A stretch of 64,000 nt of DNA from Legionella sainthelensi (GTDB lineage: Bacteria > Pseudomonadota > Gammaproteobacteria > Legionellales > Legionellaceae). Made by a program: the position numbers and the translations under genes. Where the stretch lies: the NCBI RefSeq assembly GCF_900637685.1, contig NZ_LR134388.1:238501-302500 (forward strand). Reading direction: 5' to 3'. Shown in pieces: positions 9,392 to 19,988 of the stretch (its first letter is position 1; each line of letters starts with the position of its first letter). Below the pieces are notes generated by a model that was not told where the DNA came from, made no database searches, and was given only the letters and a program-made list of their open reading frames with translations.

Positions 9392-11322
9392 TTATTGTGA
9401 CTTCCGTACTCGCAAATACCATTCACAAAGCAAGCGTACTTGTTTGCGTGTATACCCTTTATCTATCATTCGCGAAATGAATTCCTCATGTTTTTTCTTA
9501 TCATCCTCTGAGGCTTTAGCATTGAAGGAGATAACTGGCAATAAGTCTTCGGTATTGGTAAACATTTTTTTCTCAATAACGGTTCTTAATTTTTCATAAC
9601 TGTTCCAAACAGGATTCTTGCCTCGATTATTTGCACGAGCACGTAACACAAAATTCACTACCTCATTACGAAAATCTTTTGGATTTGATATACCTGCTGG
9701 CTTTTCAATTTTTTCCAATTCTTGATTCAATAAAGCCCGATCAAAAATTTCACCGGTATCTGGATCACGATAGTCCTGATCTTGTATCCAGAAATCAGCA
9801 TAAGTGATGTAGCGATCGAAGATATTTTGTCCGTACTCAGAGTATGATTCCAGATAAGCTGTTTGAATTTCTTTACCTATGAATTCAACATACTTAGGAG
9901 CAAGATACTCTTTGATGAAGCCTAAGTAAGATTCTTGTATTTCTTGGGGGAGCTGTTCTTGTTCAATTTGGCGCTCTAACACATACATTAAATGTACTGG
10001 GTTTGCTGCGACTTCGCTATGATCAAAATTAAATACTTTTGACAGTATTTTGAACGCAAAACGAGTAGAGACACCGCTCATTCCTTCATCAACACCGGCA
10101 AAATCACGATATTCCTGGTATGATTTGGCTTTTGGATCAGTATCTTTTAAACTTTCTCCATTGTATACACGCATCTTAGAGTAAATACTTGAGTTTTGTG
10201 GCTCTTTTAAACGTGTTAAGACGGAAAATTGGGCTAACATATCCAACGTACCTGGCGCACAATGAGCTTGTGTTAATGAGCTGTTATCAATAAGTTTTTG
10301 ATAAATCTTATTTTCTTCAGAAATACGCAGACAATAAGGCACTTTGACAATATTGATGCGATCAATAAATGCTTCATTATTTTATTGTTTCTAAATGTTT
10401 GCCACTCTGACTCATTGGAGTGAGCTAAAATAATTCCTTCAAAGGGTATGGAAGATAAACCTTCAGTTGGATTGTAATTGCCTTCTTGAGTTGCTGTTAA
10501 TAAAGGATGCAACACTTTAATAGGTGCTTTAAACATTTCCACAAATTCTAAAAGACCACGGTTGGCTCGGCATAGCCCTCCGGAAAAACTATAAGCATCT
10601 GGATCATCTTGGGAAAATTCTTCTAATTTACGAATGTCAACTTTACCTACCAGTGAGGAGATATCCTGATTGTTTTCATCTCCAGGTTCTGTCTTGGCGA
10701 TTGCAATTTGTTTGAGTCGGGAAGGTTTTACTTTAATCACTCTGAATTTGCTGATGTCTCCATTGAATTCATGCAGTCTTTTTACAGCCCAGGGGGACAT
10801 GAGGTAGCGTAAATAGCGGGAAGGGATGCCAAAACGTTCTCGCAATAATTCTGCATCTTCTGTTGGATTAAATAAAGAAAGCGGAGACTCAAATACAGGC
10901 GAACCTTTAATGGCATAAAAGGGAACTTTTTCCATCAAGTCTTTTAATTTTTCAGCAATTGAAGATTTACCACCTCCAACAGGTCCCAAAAGGTAAAGGA
11001 CTTGCTTTGTTTCTTCCAATCCTTGCGCTGCGTGTTTTAAAAAGCCGACAATTTGTTCAATTGGTTCTTCCATGCCGTAAAAATCTTGGAACACGTGATA
11101 CCGCGGAATCACTTTATTAGAGAAAATTCTTGATAACACAGGATCATGACGCGTATCGATCATTTCTGGCTCCCCTATCGCCATTAATAATCGTTCCGCT
11201 GGATTGGCATAAGCAGAAGGGTCATTCTTACACAATTCCAGGTATTCTTCCAAACTTAATTCTTCTTCTTTATTATCAACAAAACGTTTGGTATATCCGG
11301 TTAAAAAGTCTTGAGTATTCAT
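9392..11322 (-). CDS. prkA: PrkA/YeaG serine protein kinase, frameshifted here
   Basis: PrkA is a AAA-ATPase/kinase of stationary-phase and stress adaptation, about 640 residues long. The sequence encodes it in two frames. The N-terminal part (from the ATG at 11322, preceded by AAGGGGA) has the Walker A motif GPVGGGKS at residues 113-120 and reads to GIILAHSNESEWQTFRNNK; the C-terminal part resumes at VPYCLRISEENKIYQKL in the other frame. Restoring one base in the four-T run at 10380-10383 (AAAA to AAAAA on the coding strand) gives NNKNNEAFIDRINIVKVPYC and a 643-residue protein of normal length. First gene of the prkA-yeaH-spoVR operon. A sequencing deletion is likelier than a true mutation because of the same defect elsewhere, but a real pseudogene cannot be excluded. 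Confidence 0.88.
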
Positions 11323-11544
11323 GTGCCATCCCCTTATACATATCCTTGTGAAGGATATAAACATATGTTTCTTTACATTTAATACTTCTCACGGATAAAA
11401 GCAATAAATGTTTTTAGTTAACTTCTCACTCTTTATAATGTTTGATCTAAGAAGCTACCCCTTTATAATTATTATAGGCTAAACTAAGTAAATTTTTATA
11501 TAACTCAATAAATTAATCGCTTTTTCGCAAAGGATGTCACAATC

Positions 11545-14129
11545 ATGCCAAACACTACTGTTTTTTTGAAAAATTACCAGCCTCCTTTTTTACAGTAGAT
11601 ACTGTGAATTTAAATTTTGACTTATATGACGATCATGCGTTGGTTAGCAACGAACTTAAATTAATTCGTCGCCATAAAGGGCCTTTGCATTTATATGGTG
11701 ACGAATTGGAGTTAGTAAGTCTACATTTGAACGGTCAAAAATTAGAACCTTCTGCTTATACCTTACAATCTGACGCACTCATCATAGAAAATTGTCCTGA
11801 TGAATTCACTTTAACTATAGTGACACGTATTTATCCACAAAATAATACACAATTATCGGGGCTGTATCGTTCCAATCATTTATTTTGTACTCAGTGTGAG
11901 GCAGAAGGATTTAGACGAATTACGTATTTTCCAGATCGCCCTGACGTATTAGCGACTTATACCACGCGTATCTCGGCGGATAAAAAGCAATATCCTATTT
12001 TGTTGTCTAACGGGAATTTAGTTGATTCTGGCGCTTCGGCGGATGGACGTCATTGGGTGATTTGGAATGACCCCTTTAAAAAGCCTTCTTATTTATTTGC
12101 TTTAGTCGCGGGTGATTTGGCCCGTGTCAGTGATCAATTTGTTACTTGTTCTGGGCGGACTATTGATTTGCATATTTATGTTGAACCCGGAAATGAGGAT
12201 AAATGTGCTCATGCAATGAAGTCTTTGAAAAATGCTATGCGCTGGGATGAAGAGGTCTATGGACGAGAATATGATTTGGATATTTTTATGATCGTAGCCG
12301 TCAGTGATTTCAATATGGGCGCAATGGAGAATAAAGGATTAAATATTTTTAATTCCAAATACATTCTCGTTCGTCCAGATACAGCTACTGATCAAGATTT
12401 TGCTGATGTTGAAGGAGTGGTTGCTCATGAATATTTTCATAATTGGACGGGTAATCGGGTTACATGTCGAGATTGGTTTCAATTAAGTCTAAAGGAAGGA
12501 CTAACTGTTTTTCGCGATCAAGAATTTTCTTGTGACATGAATTCACGTGATGTGAATCGCATTATGGACGTGCGAGTATTACGTAGTGCACAATTTCCAG
12601 AAGATGCTGGTTCGATGGCGCATCCGGTGCGACCAGACTCGTACCAGGAAATAAATAATTTTTACACGGCAACCATTTATAATAAAGGTGCTGAGGTAAT
12701 TCGCATGCAGCATGCTTTGCTTGGGAAAGACGGGTTTCGTCGTGGTATGGATTTATATTTTGAACGCCATGATGGTCAAGCTGTTACTATTGATGACTTT
12801 GTAGCGGCAATGGAGGATGCGAACCAAGTAGATCTAACTCAATTTAAACGATGGTATAGCCAGGCAGGAACCCCAGAGGTTAAGGTCATTAGTACTTATG
12901 AAAAAGGCAAATTAATTTTAAAGATGCAACAACATTGCCCTCCAACGCCTGAATGCCATAATAAGAAACCATTCCATATTCCTATTCGTATGGCCCTTTT
13001 TAATTCTAAAGGCCACATGATGCCTGTAGATAGCGACATTTTAGAGTTAAAAGAAGCAGAGCAAAGTTTTAGCTTTTCTGATTTAAGTGAAAAACCTGTT
13101 TTCTCCTTATTAAGAGGTTTTTCTGCCCCTATCAAATTGAAACATGATTTAAGCCAAGATGAGTTGCTTTTCTTATTGCGATATGAAACAGATGGATACG
13201 CTAAATGGGATGCCGCTCAAAGTCTTGTGTTGAGTTGTATTAAGGATTATTTAGAACAGCCATCAAATACATGGCAGATTCCTTCTGCCTTGAGTTCCGC
13301 ATTCAAGCATGTCTTACTCGATGAGTCATTAGATGCTGATTTACGCGCAGAATTATTGACCCCTCCTGGTTTTGAAGAGGTTGCAGCAACATTAAATGGT
13401 GTTGATGTGAGCGCAGTGGAGACTGCTCGAGATTTTTTCCGTCAACAATTGGGTTGGTATTTGTATGATGCAGCCCAAACACTTTATCACCAATTATGGC
13501 AAGCAGAAGATCATCAGATGCATGGGGTAGCTTATGGCCGTAGAAAATTACGTAATATCTGTTTGTGGCTCATGATGAAGGCTAAAGAAGCGTCTGCTTT
13601 AGAGATGTGTCAGCAGCAATTTATTTCTGCACAAACGATGACTGATCAAATAGCGAGCTTTTCATTATTAGCCAATTGCACTAACCAAGGATTACGTGAG
13701 CAGGCGGTTGAAGATTTTTATAAACAATGGGCTAAAAATGATTTGGTTTTGGATAAATGGTTTACAATTCAAGCAACCAGTGAGTTACCAGATACCTTAA
13801 CTCATGTCAAAACCTTATTACAACATTCTGCATTTAATATTAAAAATCCTAATAAAGTTCGAGCCTTAGTGAGTGCATTTTGTATGGCAAATCCACGTAA
13901 TTTTCATGCCGTCGATGGCAGCGGATATAGCTTTTTAGCAGATATATTAATTACCTTAGATAAGATTAATCCGCAGATTGCAGCGCGTGCCGCTAATCCA
14001 TTTACTCGGTGGCAGCGTTATGATAAATCCAGGCAGAGTTTAATGCACAACCAGTTAGAACGATTAGCGAAGCAAAACCTATCACGTGATTTAGCCGAAG
14101 TTGTTTCTAAAAGTTTGGAATACCGTTAA
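11545..14129 (+). CDS. pepN: Aminopeptidase N (M1), frameshifted near its start
   Basis: A broad-specificity cytoplasmic zinc aminopeptidase. It carries the exopeptidase signature GAMENKGLN and the zinc site HEYFHNWTGNR followed by KEGLTVFRDQEF, with the long helical C-terminal domain of the PepN subfamily. The open frame of 841 residues only begins at a GTG (11604), but the ATG at 11545 encodes a typical PepN beginning (YQPPF) that runs into a stop unless one T is added to the six-T run at 11586-11591. With that base the frame reads straight into VNLNFDLYD and gives 861 residues. If the base is really absent, translation from the GTG would lose about 20 residues. Apparently a single-gene unit; AAAGGA lies upstream of the ATG. 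Confidence 0.9.
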
Positions 14130-14149
14130 GTGTTTTTGCAATAAGAGAT

Positions 14150-14307
14150 TTACCACCTTCCGCAAAGCGGAAGATCTCGATGCAATAGGTTTGATTCTAA
14201 ATTTTATTTTGCAGCATGCTCTATATTAGACCCTCTGCTTTTGCAGAGGGAAACCTTCTTATTCCAGCGTTCTCAACTTTGTCACCTCGCGAAGCGGATG
14301 GTCTAAA
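14150..14307. repeat. Cluster of three short palindromic repeats
   Basis: Three related elements lie in the gap after pepN: 14157-14173 (CTTCCGC, AAA, GCGGAAG), 14227-14250 (AGACC followed by the 20-bp palindrome CCCTCTGCTTTTGCAGAGGG) and 14283-14305 (inverted copy, AGACCATCCGCTTCGCGAGG on the minus strand). Each has AGAYC followed by a GC(T)TT-centred palindrome. The same pattern recurs at 19811-19873, so this is a dispersed REP-like family rather than a local terminator. Confidence 0.6.
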
Positions 14308-14421
14308 TCGCAATCAATGTTTTGGAGATAAAGCATAAAATGATATCAAACGCACATTAATTATTATCAAACCTGTATTACAAAAGTATGATACGGTTTT
14401 GTTCTCTGCGAGGTGAGTTAA

Positions 14422-14799
14422 ATGAATTTATTGGAAAAAGTATTATTCTTAGAGCAAGAGGCTGCTGATTTTGGCTTCCAGTGGGAAACGACAACTCAAA
14501 TTATGGAGCAAATTCAAAGTGAGTGTATGGAAATTTCAGAACATTTACAGTCAAAACAAGGCATGAACCAATCTGCGTTACAAGAAGAAATTGGTGATCT
14601 ACTACATGCAGTATTTTCCTTATGTGTTTATTGTCAATTTTCCCCTGAAGAGACACTTAAAAAAGCATTAGGCAAATTTGAGCATAGATTGCATGCAGTG
14701 AAGACCGTTGCAAAAGAAAAGAAATTAAATAATTTACAGGGACAATCTTTTAATGAGTTGATGCTCATTTGGAACTTGGCCAAAAAACGCGTGGGTTAA
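14422..14799 (+). CDS. MazG-like nucleotide pyrophosphohydrolase
   Basis: A 125-residue all-helical protein of the MazG/NTP-PPase type. The metal-binding pattern is seen as E-x-x-E in QIQSECMEISEHL, followed by EEIGDLLHAVFSL (E-x-x-D), the usual ExxE...ExxD arrangement. Such enzymes hydrolyse nucleoside triphosphates to monophosphates and pyrophosphate, acting in nucleotide-pool clean-up. It is about half the length of two-domain E. coli MazG, so it has a single domain. GAGGTGAG precedes the ATG. It appears to stand alone, downstream of the palindromic repeat cluster. Confidence 0.8.
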   Translation: MNLLEKVLFLEQEAADFGFQWETTTQIMEQIQSECMEISEHLQSKQGMNQSALQEEIGDLLHAVFSLCVYCQFSPEETLKKALGKFEHRLHAVKTVAKEKKLNNLQGQSFNELMLIWNLAKKRVG

Positions 14800-14913
14800 G
14801 TATGAGTGTTGTGTGACAGAACATTAAGAACTCATGTTCACCAAAAGCAGTGGGTCTACTTTGAAGGATGTCTTCATTTGAAAACGTCCTAGCACTTCAT
14901 AGGCTTGAACTGT

Positions 14914-15540
14914 TTATAATGAAACTTTAGCGCTTTCAGCAGGAAGCGCACTAATCCAATTACAAAAATCCATGGGATTCAATGTATAATAAAGTCCTAT
15001 ACCCAATTCACATAAGAAAATAATTAGCACAAGCATAGTAAAGAGCGAAAAGAGAAGTTGCTTACTTTTTCTTTTTTGCTCGTGAATCTTATTTAAAATG
15101 GTTTCATTGCTGTGAAATAATCGGTCACTAATTATTTTAATAATAGCTTCCACAATAGCTTTATGGCAGCGTTGATTTTCTAAAGCATGCAATTGACTAA
15201 TGGAGGTGTGTAGTACAACAACCGATTCAGTGGCGATTACTGTAAGCGCACAAGTTCGATTTTGAATGGCTCTCATTTCATCAATCGTTTCACCAGTAGC
15301 TAATGTTTCTATAAATTCAGGATCAGAATTCTCATCTTCTTTCTTATAAAGACCAACTGTCCCTGAAATAATAATAAAAAAATCATCACTTATTTCTCCT
15401 TCTTTAAGCAAGAGATCTCCTTTTCCAAAAGTTGCCCTAGAAGAAATTGCCATGAATAACTGATAGTTTCTTTCAGACAAATGCTTCAACAATGGACTAT
15501 TTCTTAAGATGTTTTTTTCTTGTTCGGAAAAATCGCTCAT
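14914..15540 (-). CDS. Cyclic-nucleotide-binding domain protein with C-terminal membrane anchor
   Basis: A 208-residue protein. Residues about 15-125 form a cyclic-nucleotide-binding beta-roll of the CRP type (LLLKEGEISDDFFIIISGTVGLYKK, then a phosphate-cassette-like GETIDEMRAIQNRTCALTV). A basic helix (residues about 150-162) leads to one transmembrane helix at about 163-187 and a short tail. There is no helix-turn-helix, so it is not a transcription factor. I infer a membrane-tethered cyclic-nucleotide sensor, or a degenerate one: the cassette has the Glu and Arg but is not a perfect match. No operon partner is evident. Confidence 0.72.
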   Translation of the reverse strand: MSDFSEQEKNILRNSPLLKHLSERNYQLFMAISSRATFGKGDLLLKEGEISDDFFIIISGTVGLYKKEDENSDPEFIETLATGETIDEMRAIQNRTCALTVIATESVVVLHTSISQLHALENQRCHKAIVEAIIKIISDRLFHSNETILNKIHEQKRKSKQLLFSLFTMLVLIIFLCELGIGLYYTLNPMDFCNWISALPAESAKVSL

Positions 15541-15855
15541 TGAATTTTCCTTAATTCAAATTTAATTTTATTCGTAATCACTTTATGGCAACAAAGATGA
15601 TACGAAGAAGGAGGGTTTATTTTAATTATTGTAAAATTATGAATTTTTGCAAGAAAAGTTAAAGGATTCTTGTATTCGTTTGTCTTTGTGGTACCAAAAT
15701 TCTGTGAAATTGCTGCGAAAGGTTGCTCTATAAAATTAAATTACTGGAATTAGATCAAAAAATTGGGGAAGTCATCATGATGATTCAATCATGTTTCTGA
15801 TATTATTAAACTCATCACCATATGTGCCTTCTATTGTAATAAAAAGGAGAGTGAA

Positions 15856-16650
15856 TTGCCTCAGCGTTATGCAGTCATGGGTAATCCCATCGCCCATAGT
15901 CTATCCCCTATTATCCATCAGTATTTTGCTAAGCAGATCAATGCTGCAATAACTTATGAAAAAATTAAAGCAGAAGATCGTACTTTTGAACAACAAGTGA
16001 TGGATTTCTTTAATCAACAGGGCAAAGGGCTTAATGTAACTTTACCTTTTAAACAACGCGCCTTTGCAATGGCACAACAGCATAGCCCTCGCTGCCAGCA
16101 AGCTGGGGCAGCGAATACTTTATGGATAAAGGCAGATCAGCTGCATGCAGATAATACCGATGGTATTGGTTTTATTCGTGATTTGAGTCGTTACATTTCA
16201 GTACACAATAAGAATATATTAATATTGGGTGCTGGGGGCGCGGCACGCGGGATTATTTATCCATTATTAGACGAGCATCCTGCGGTGCTCATCATCGCCA
16301 ATCGTACCCCCGAGAAAGCAGCTGCACTGCAACTTGATTTTCCACAGGCTAAGTGTATCAGCTTAGATGAAATTGAGGGTGTATTTGATATTGTTATTAA
16401 TGCTACTTCTGCAAGCTTGACAGAGAGGTTTGTTGTTCTACCTTTGGAGACGATGGCTGCAAAACCTTTTTGTTATGATTTGTCTTACAAACATCAGGAT
16501 ATAACCACTTTTGTTCAATATGCCAGAAACATGGGTTGTGACGCTGTTGATGGTTTGGGGATGTTGGTGGAACAAGCAGCAGAAGCATTTTTTATCTGGC
16601 ATGGGATTCTTCCTGAGACCGAAGAGGTTTTGAGGTTTTTGCGCTCATAA
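15856..16650 (+). CDS. aroE: Shikimate 5-dehydrogenase
   Basis: NADP-dependent shikimate dehydrogenase, fourth step of chorismate synthesis. Seen: N-terminal [17 protein letters not shown] (substrate-binding Ser pair), [12 protein letters not shown] with the catalytic Lys, [16 protein letters not shown], the dinucleotide-binding [10 protein letters not shown], the [12 protein letters not shown]-phosphate clamp, and the C-terminal [17 protein letters not shown]. The 264-residue length is normal. The start is a TTG preceded by AAGGAG. An 8-bp hairpin (16641-16661) spans the stop codon, without a T-run; the next gene converges on it. Confidence 0.95.
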   Translation: MPQRYAVMGNPIAHSLSPIIHQYFAKQINAAITYEKIKAEDRTFEQQVMDFFNQQGKGLNVTLPFKQRAFAMAQQHSPRCQQAGAANTLWIKADQLHADNTDGIGFIRDLSRYISVHNKNILILGAGGAARGIIYPLLDEHPAVLIIANRTPEKAAALQLDFPQAKCISLDEIEGVFDIVINATSASLTERFVVLPLETMAAKPFCYDLSYKHQDITTFVQYARNMGCDAVDGLGMLVEQAAEAFFIWHGILPETEEVLRFLRS

Positions 16651-16715
16651 CCTATGAGCGCTACAGGATTGGCTCGTTTATTTTACGCCACAATGTGGTG
16701 GCTAATCCACAGATG

Positions 16716-17828
16716 TCACTCAAAAAAGGCAGCCACTTCCTTCGCGTTGTTCATCGTATCTTGAAAACCGAGCTGAAGAATCTCTCTTGTGAAATCTTGT
16801 TCGAAAAGAACAAAGCTTAGAAGATCACCAGAATGCTTCTTTTCGCCTAAAAAGTTAAGCAAATATCTTAACAATGTGGGTAACGCTTTAAAATGTCCTT
16901 GAGCTAAAGGTGCTAAATCTTTACTAGGACGCATGTGTAATGTTGTAATAGGCCGCCAAGGAGAACGGCGTTTTTTCCAGATGGATAGGAGCATGGCAAT
17001 TTCATTCATTCGATTTACCATTTCAATATCACGATCAAGATTGTCCAAAAAAAGGGCATTTAGCATGTTTCCAAAGATATGCGAAAAAGGAATATCGTCG
17101 TTATTCCGTAAATTTTCCTGTTCAACGAATGTCGGTATGGCTCGAGTTCCTAAAATTAAAATTTTGTCTACTTCAAAACGAATGGCACCACGAAGTGGTG
17201 ATGCTAAGCCAATACTCCCATCGCCATAATGAAATCCATCCAGTAATACTGTAGGAAAAAATAAGGGTAAGGCACTGGATGCTAAGATATGTTCCGCTTT
17301 AATGTTGGCACGCTTGCTGCTGTGTCGTGGGTAATTCCAATCAATAAATTCAGGATTATGATGCTCATAAAAAGAAATTGTCTGACGTGTTTCATAGCAG
17401 TTACTAATAATTTCTAGTGTATTTAGAGTTCCATTAGCTATATTTTGGGTGATTTTAGAAAAATCAAGCTCTTCTTCGATCATTTGTTTCAGCGGGGTAG
17501 TATCCAATAAATGTGCTGCTTGGCGCTGCTTGATCATCATGGTACTCATATTTCGTACTACTGATTTGCCTAATGCAAAGTTGCTGGCTTTGTAGATTTG
17601 TTGGCAATGAATTTCACTCCACATAGTTTCCAATTTATCAAGCGCAGTGGGGAAGTCATCTGCATTTTCAGCAAGTACAACAGCATTGATACTGCCTACG
17701 CTAACCCCACTGACTACATCAAAAGGAAGAGTTTTAACTTGCAAGATTTGTCCAATTGCTTTAAGTACTCCTGCTTGATAAGCGCCGCGTGCTCCGCCTC
17801 CAGCTAAATAAATGGCTTTTTTAGACAT
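16716..17828 (-). CDS. Patatin-like phospholipase/lipid acylhydrolase
   Basis: A serine-Asp dyad lipase of the patatin/RssA type, 370 residues from the ATG at 17828 (a GTG six codons earlier is possible). Motifs: oxyanion-hole AGGGARGAYQAGVL right at the N-terminus, nucleophile elbow GVSVGS, and the Asp motif YGDGSIGLASPL. The C-terminal 130 residues are extra and family-specific. Legionella encode many patatin-like phospholipases, several translocated into host cells; whether this one is an effector or a housekeeping enzyme cannot be told from sequence. No signal peptide. It converges on aroE. Confidence 0.85.
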   Translation of the reverse strand: MSKKAIYLAGGGARGAYQAGVLKAIGQILQVKTLPFDVVSGVSVGSINAVVLAENADDFPTALDKLETMWSEIHCQQIYKASNFALGKSVVRNMSTMMIKQRQAAHLLDTTPLKQMIEEELDFSKITQNIANGTLNTLEIISNCYETRQTISFYEHHNPEFIDWNYPRHSSKRANIKAEHILASSALPLFFPTVLLDGFHYGDGSIGLASPLRGAIRFEVDKILILGTRAIPTFVEQENLRNNDDIPFSHIFGNMLNALFLDNLDRDIEMVNRMNEIAMLLSIWKKRRSPWRPITTLHMRPSKDLAPLAQGHFKALPTLLRYLLNFLGEKKHSGDLLSFVLFEQDFTREILQLGFQDTMNNAKEVAAFFE

Positions 17829-17846
17829 GATGATTGTTTTTGTCAC

Positions 17847-18204
17847 AATTTATTGAATGTTTATGTGAAATATAGTTGAGTTTGAGATGAATTAGCAAGC
17901 TCTTCTAAGCTCTCTTCTTAAAAATTTACGCCACTTTTAAGTCACAAAAGAGGTTTTGCAGCTACAAGGTCTATTGCAAAAAAATTAAAACTCCTTTACT
18001 TTAGCTTAGAAAGAGCAGTCAAGTCATATGAGGCACTATAAGGAACTTAACCTACTGGATTTTTTTGAATTTTTTAACTGTGCAGAGAGCTCTTGCTTTT
18101 AAAAAAATTCCAAAGTTTACTGTTTTAACCTCCTTATCTTGCCCCCAATGTGTCCAACTGTTTTTCTAGGTTTCAAAAAATTTACCCCTTAAGGAAGAAC
18201 GCTT
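17847..18204. other. Gene-free stretch between divergent genes
   Basis: AT-rich intergenic DNA between the patatin-like gene and the POT transporter. It must hold both promoters, but I see no convincing -35/-10 pair, hairpin or conserved ORF. An AAGGAAG ribosome-binding site lies just before 18205. Confidence 0.5.
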
Positions 18205-19737
18205 ATGGTAAATATCCTTCGTGAGCAACCGCGCGCATTTCATATGATTTTTATGTTGGAATTATGGGAGAGGTTTGGGTTTTATACGGTACAAGGAATT
18301 TTAACACTTTTTTTTATCCGATACTTGGGATATACAGATACGGTTTCATATTATACATTCGGCGCTTTTTCAGCTCTTGTTTACGGTATGGTAGTTATTG
18401 GCGGGTACTTAGGCGATAGGGTGCTAGGTACCAAACGCACGATAGTTCTCGGTCTTATTGTATTGGCGGCGGGATATTTTTCATTAGCGATAACTGATAA
18501 AGAACACGTATTTTTTGCACTAGGTTTAATATGTGTGGGAAATGGTTTATTTAAAGCAAACCCATCGAACTTGTTGGCGAAATGTTATGAGGAGAATGAT
18601 CCTCGGCTACATGAGGGTTTTACTTTATATTACATGGCAATTAATTTGGGTAGTATGATTGCATTATTTGCAGGTCCTTCAATTTCTAGCCGGTATGGTT
18701 ACTCTTATGCGTATATGATGAGTGCGATTGGTTTGTTAATTGGATTAGCAAATTATTGGCTACAACACCAATTTATTGCTCATATTAATACTGATGCAGA
18801 TAAGCGTGAGATCTCCGCCCTTCATTGGTTAATAATACTTTTTGGAGTGATTTTTCTCACCGAATGCTCGGCATATTTACTGCAGCATGTAATGCTCACA
18901 AAAAATTTATTTTGGGTGATTACACTTGCCGTAATTGGTTATTATATATTTATACTGCGAAAAGAAAATAAAGTGGTAAGGAATCGCATGTTAGTTGCCT
19001 TAGCACTAATGTTTGAAGCAGTCATTTTCTTTACGTTATATCAGCAAATGCCAACGTCGCTCAATTTATTTGCCGTACATAATGTCACCCCCGTTTTCTT
19101 TGGCATTACTATTGACGCGCAAAGCTTTCAGGCATTGAATCCTATTTGGATTGTATTGATGAGTCCAGTTTTAGCGTACTTTTATGGTCTACTCAATAAA
19201 AAGGGAATTACATTTTCTATTCCTTATAAATTTTCTTTAGGCATGACCATGTGTGGATTGAGCTTTCTGATGCTCTTTTTTGCCCGTTACTTTTATACGG
19301 AACATGGAATGGTTTCTTCTTGGTGGCTCATTATAAGCTATTTGTTCCAAAGTCTTGGTGAGCTGTTGGTTTCTGCTTTAGGTGTGGCTATGGTTGCAGA
19401 GCTAGTCCCGACACAAATTACAGGCTTTGTGATGGGCATGTGGTTTTTGACTTCTGCAATAGCTGGATTTATTGGTGCGACGGTTGCTTCATATACGGCA
19501 CTTCCTGAGCAAATTAAGCCAGGAATTGGTTCTTTGATGATTTATACTCACGTATTTGCCTGTATCGGTATCGTGACTCTAATAATTGCACTGTTTATGT
19601 GGTTATTGTCACCTCGATTAAGTCGCTATATAGCAACAAAAAATACCAACGTTCATCAGGAAGTGAATGAAGTTGAATATTCTGTCTCCAGATGCTTTAT
19701 CAAGTCCTCTGGGTTAGAAAATCACTCTAATTCTTGA
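18205..19737 (+). CDS. POT family proton-dependent oligopeptide transporter
   Basis: A 510-residue inner-membrane transporter of the POT/PTR2 branch of the major facilitator superfamily, importing di- and tripeptides with protons. It has about 12-14 hydrophobic helices, the family signature ELWERFGFYTVQGIL in helix 1 (the E-x-x-E-R proton-coupling motif), GGYLGDRVLGTKRTI between helices 2 and 3, and the PTR2 motif around GLFKANPSNLLAKCYEENDPRLHEG. Legionella live on amino acids and peptides, which fits. The hydrophilic C-terminal tail of about 40 residues is not conserved in my recollection. AAGGAAG precedes the start. Confidence 0.92.
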   Translation: MVNILREQPRAFHMIFMLELWERFGFYTVQGILTLFFIRYLGYTDTVSYYTFGAFSALVYGMVVIGGYLGDRVLGTKRTIVLGLIVLAAGYFSLAITDKEHVFFALGLICVGNGLFKANPSNLLAKCYEENDPRLHEGFTLYYMAINLGSMIALFAGPSISSRYGYSYAYMMSAIGLLIGLANYWLQHQFIAHINTDADKREISALHWLIILFGVIFLTECSAYLLQHVMLTKNLFWVITLAVIGYYIFILRKENKVVRNRMLVALALMFEAVIFFTLYQQMPTSLNLFAVHNVTPVFFGITIDAQSFQALNPIWIVLMSPVLAYFYGLLNKKGITFSIPYKFSLGMTMCGLSFLMLFFARYFYTEHGMVSSWWLIISYLFQSLGELLVSALGVAMVAELVPTQITGFVMGMWFLTSAIAGFIGATVASYTALPEQIKPGIGSLMIYTHVFACIGIVTLIIALFMWLLSPRLSRYIATKNTNVHQEVNEVEYSVSRCFIKSSGLENHSNS

Positions 19738-19810
19738 TTGGATAATTATTGTTAAGTAAAAATTTGTATTTAAATCGCAGTGAGATTTCTAACAAGGTTA
19801 TTACATTTTA

Positions 19811-19873
19811 GACCTTTCGCTTTCGCAGAAGGTGATGGTTATAAGGCATCACCTTCTGCGAAAGCCAGGGTCT
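19811..19873. repeat. Long palindromic repeat, same family as 14150-14307
   Basis: A perfect 18-bp inverted repeat (CTTTCGCAGAAGGTGATG, 9-nt loop, then its complement; 19820-19864), flanked by AGACC on the left and GGGTCT on the right that extend the pairing. Each arm matches the AGACC-N-GCTTTYGCAGARGG pattern seen after pepN. It follows the POT gene and may end its transcript, but there is no T-run. Confidence 0.65.
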
Positions 19874-19988
19874 ATGTGACGGTATCTGGTAGGATGGAGC
19901 TAGCTAGTTGATTGCCTTTTAAACCTCCGGCTTTTCGTCATAGGTACTTATAAGTTGACGCACTTATGAGGATTTTTAAACGAAGCTA

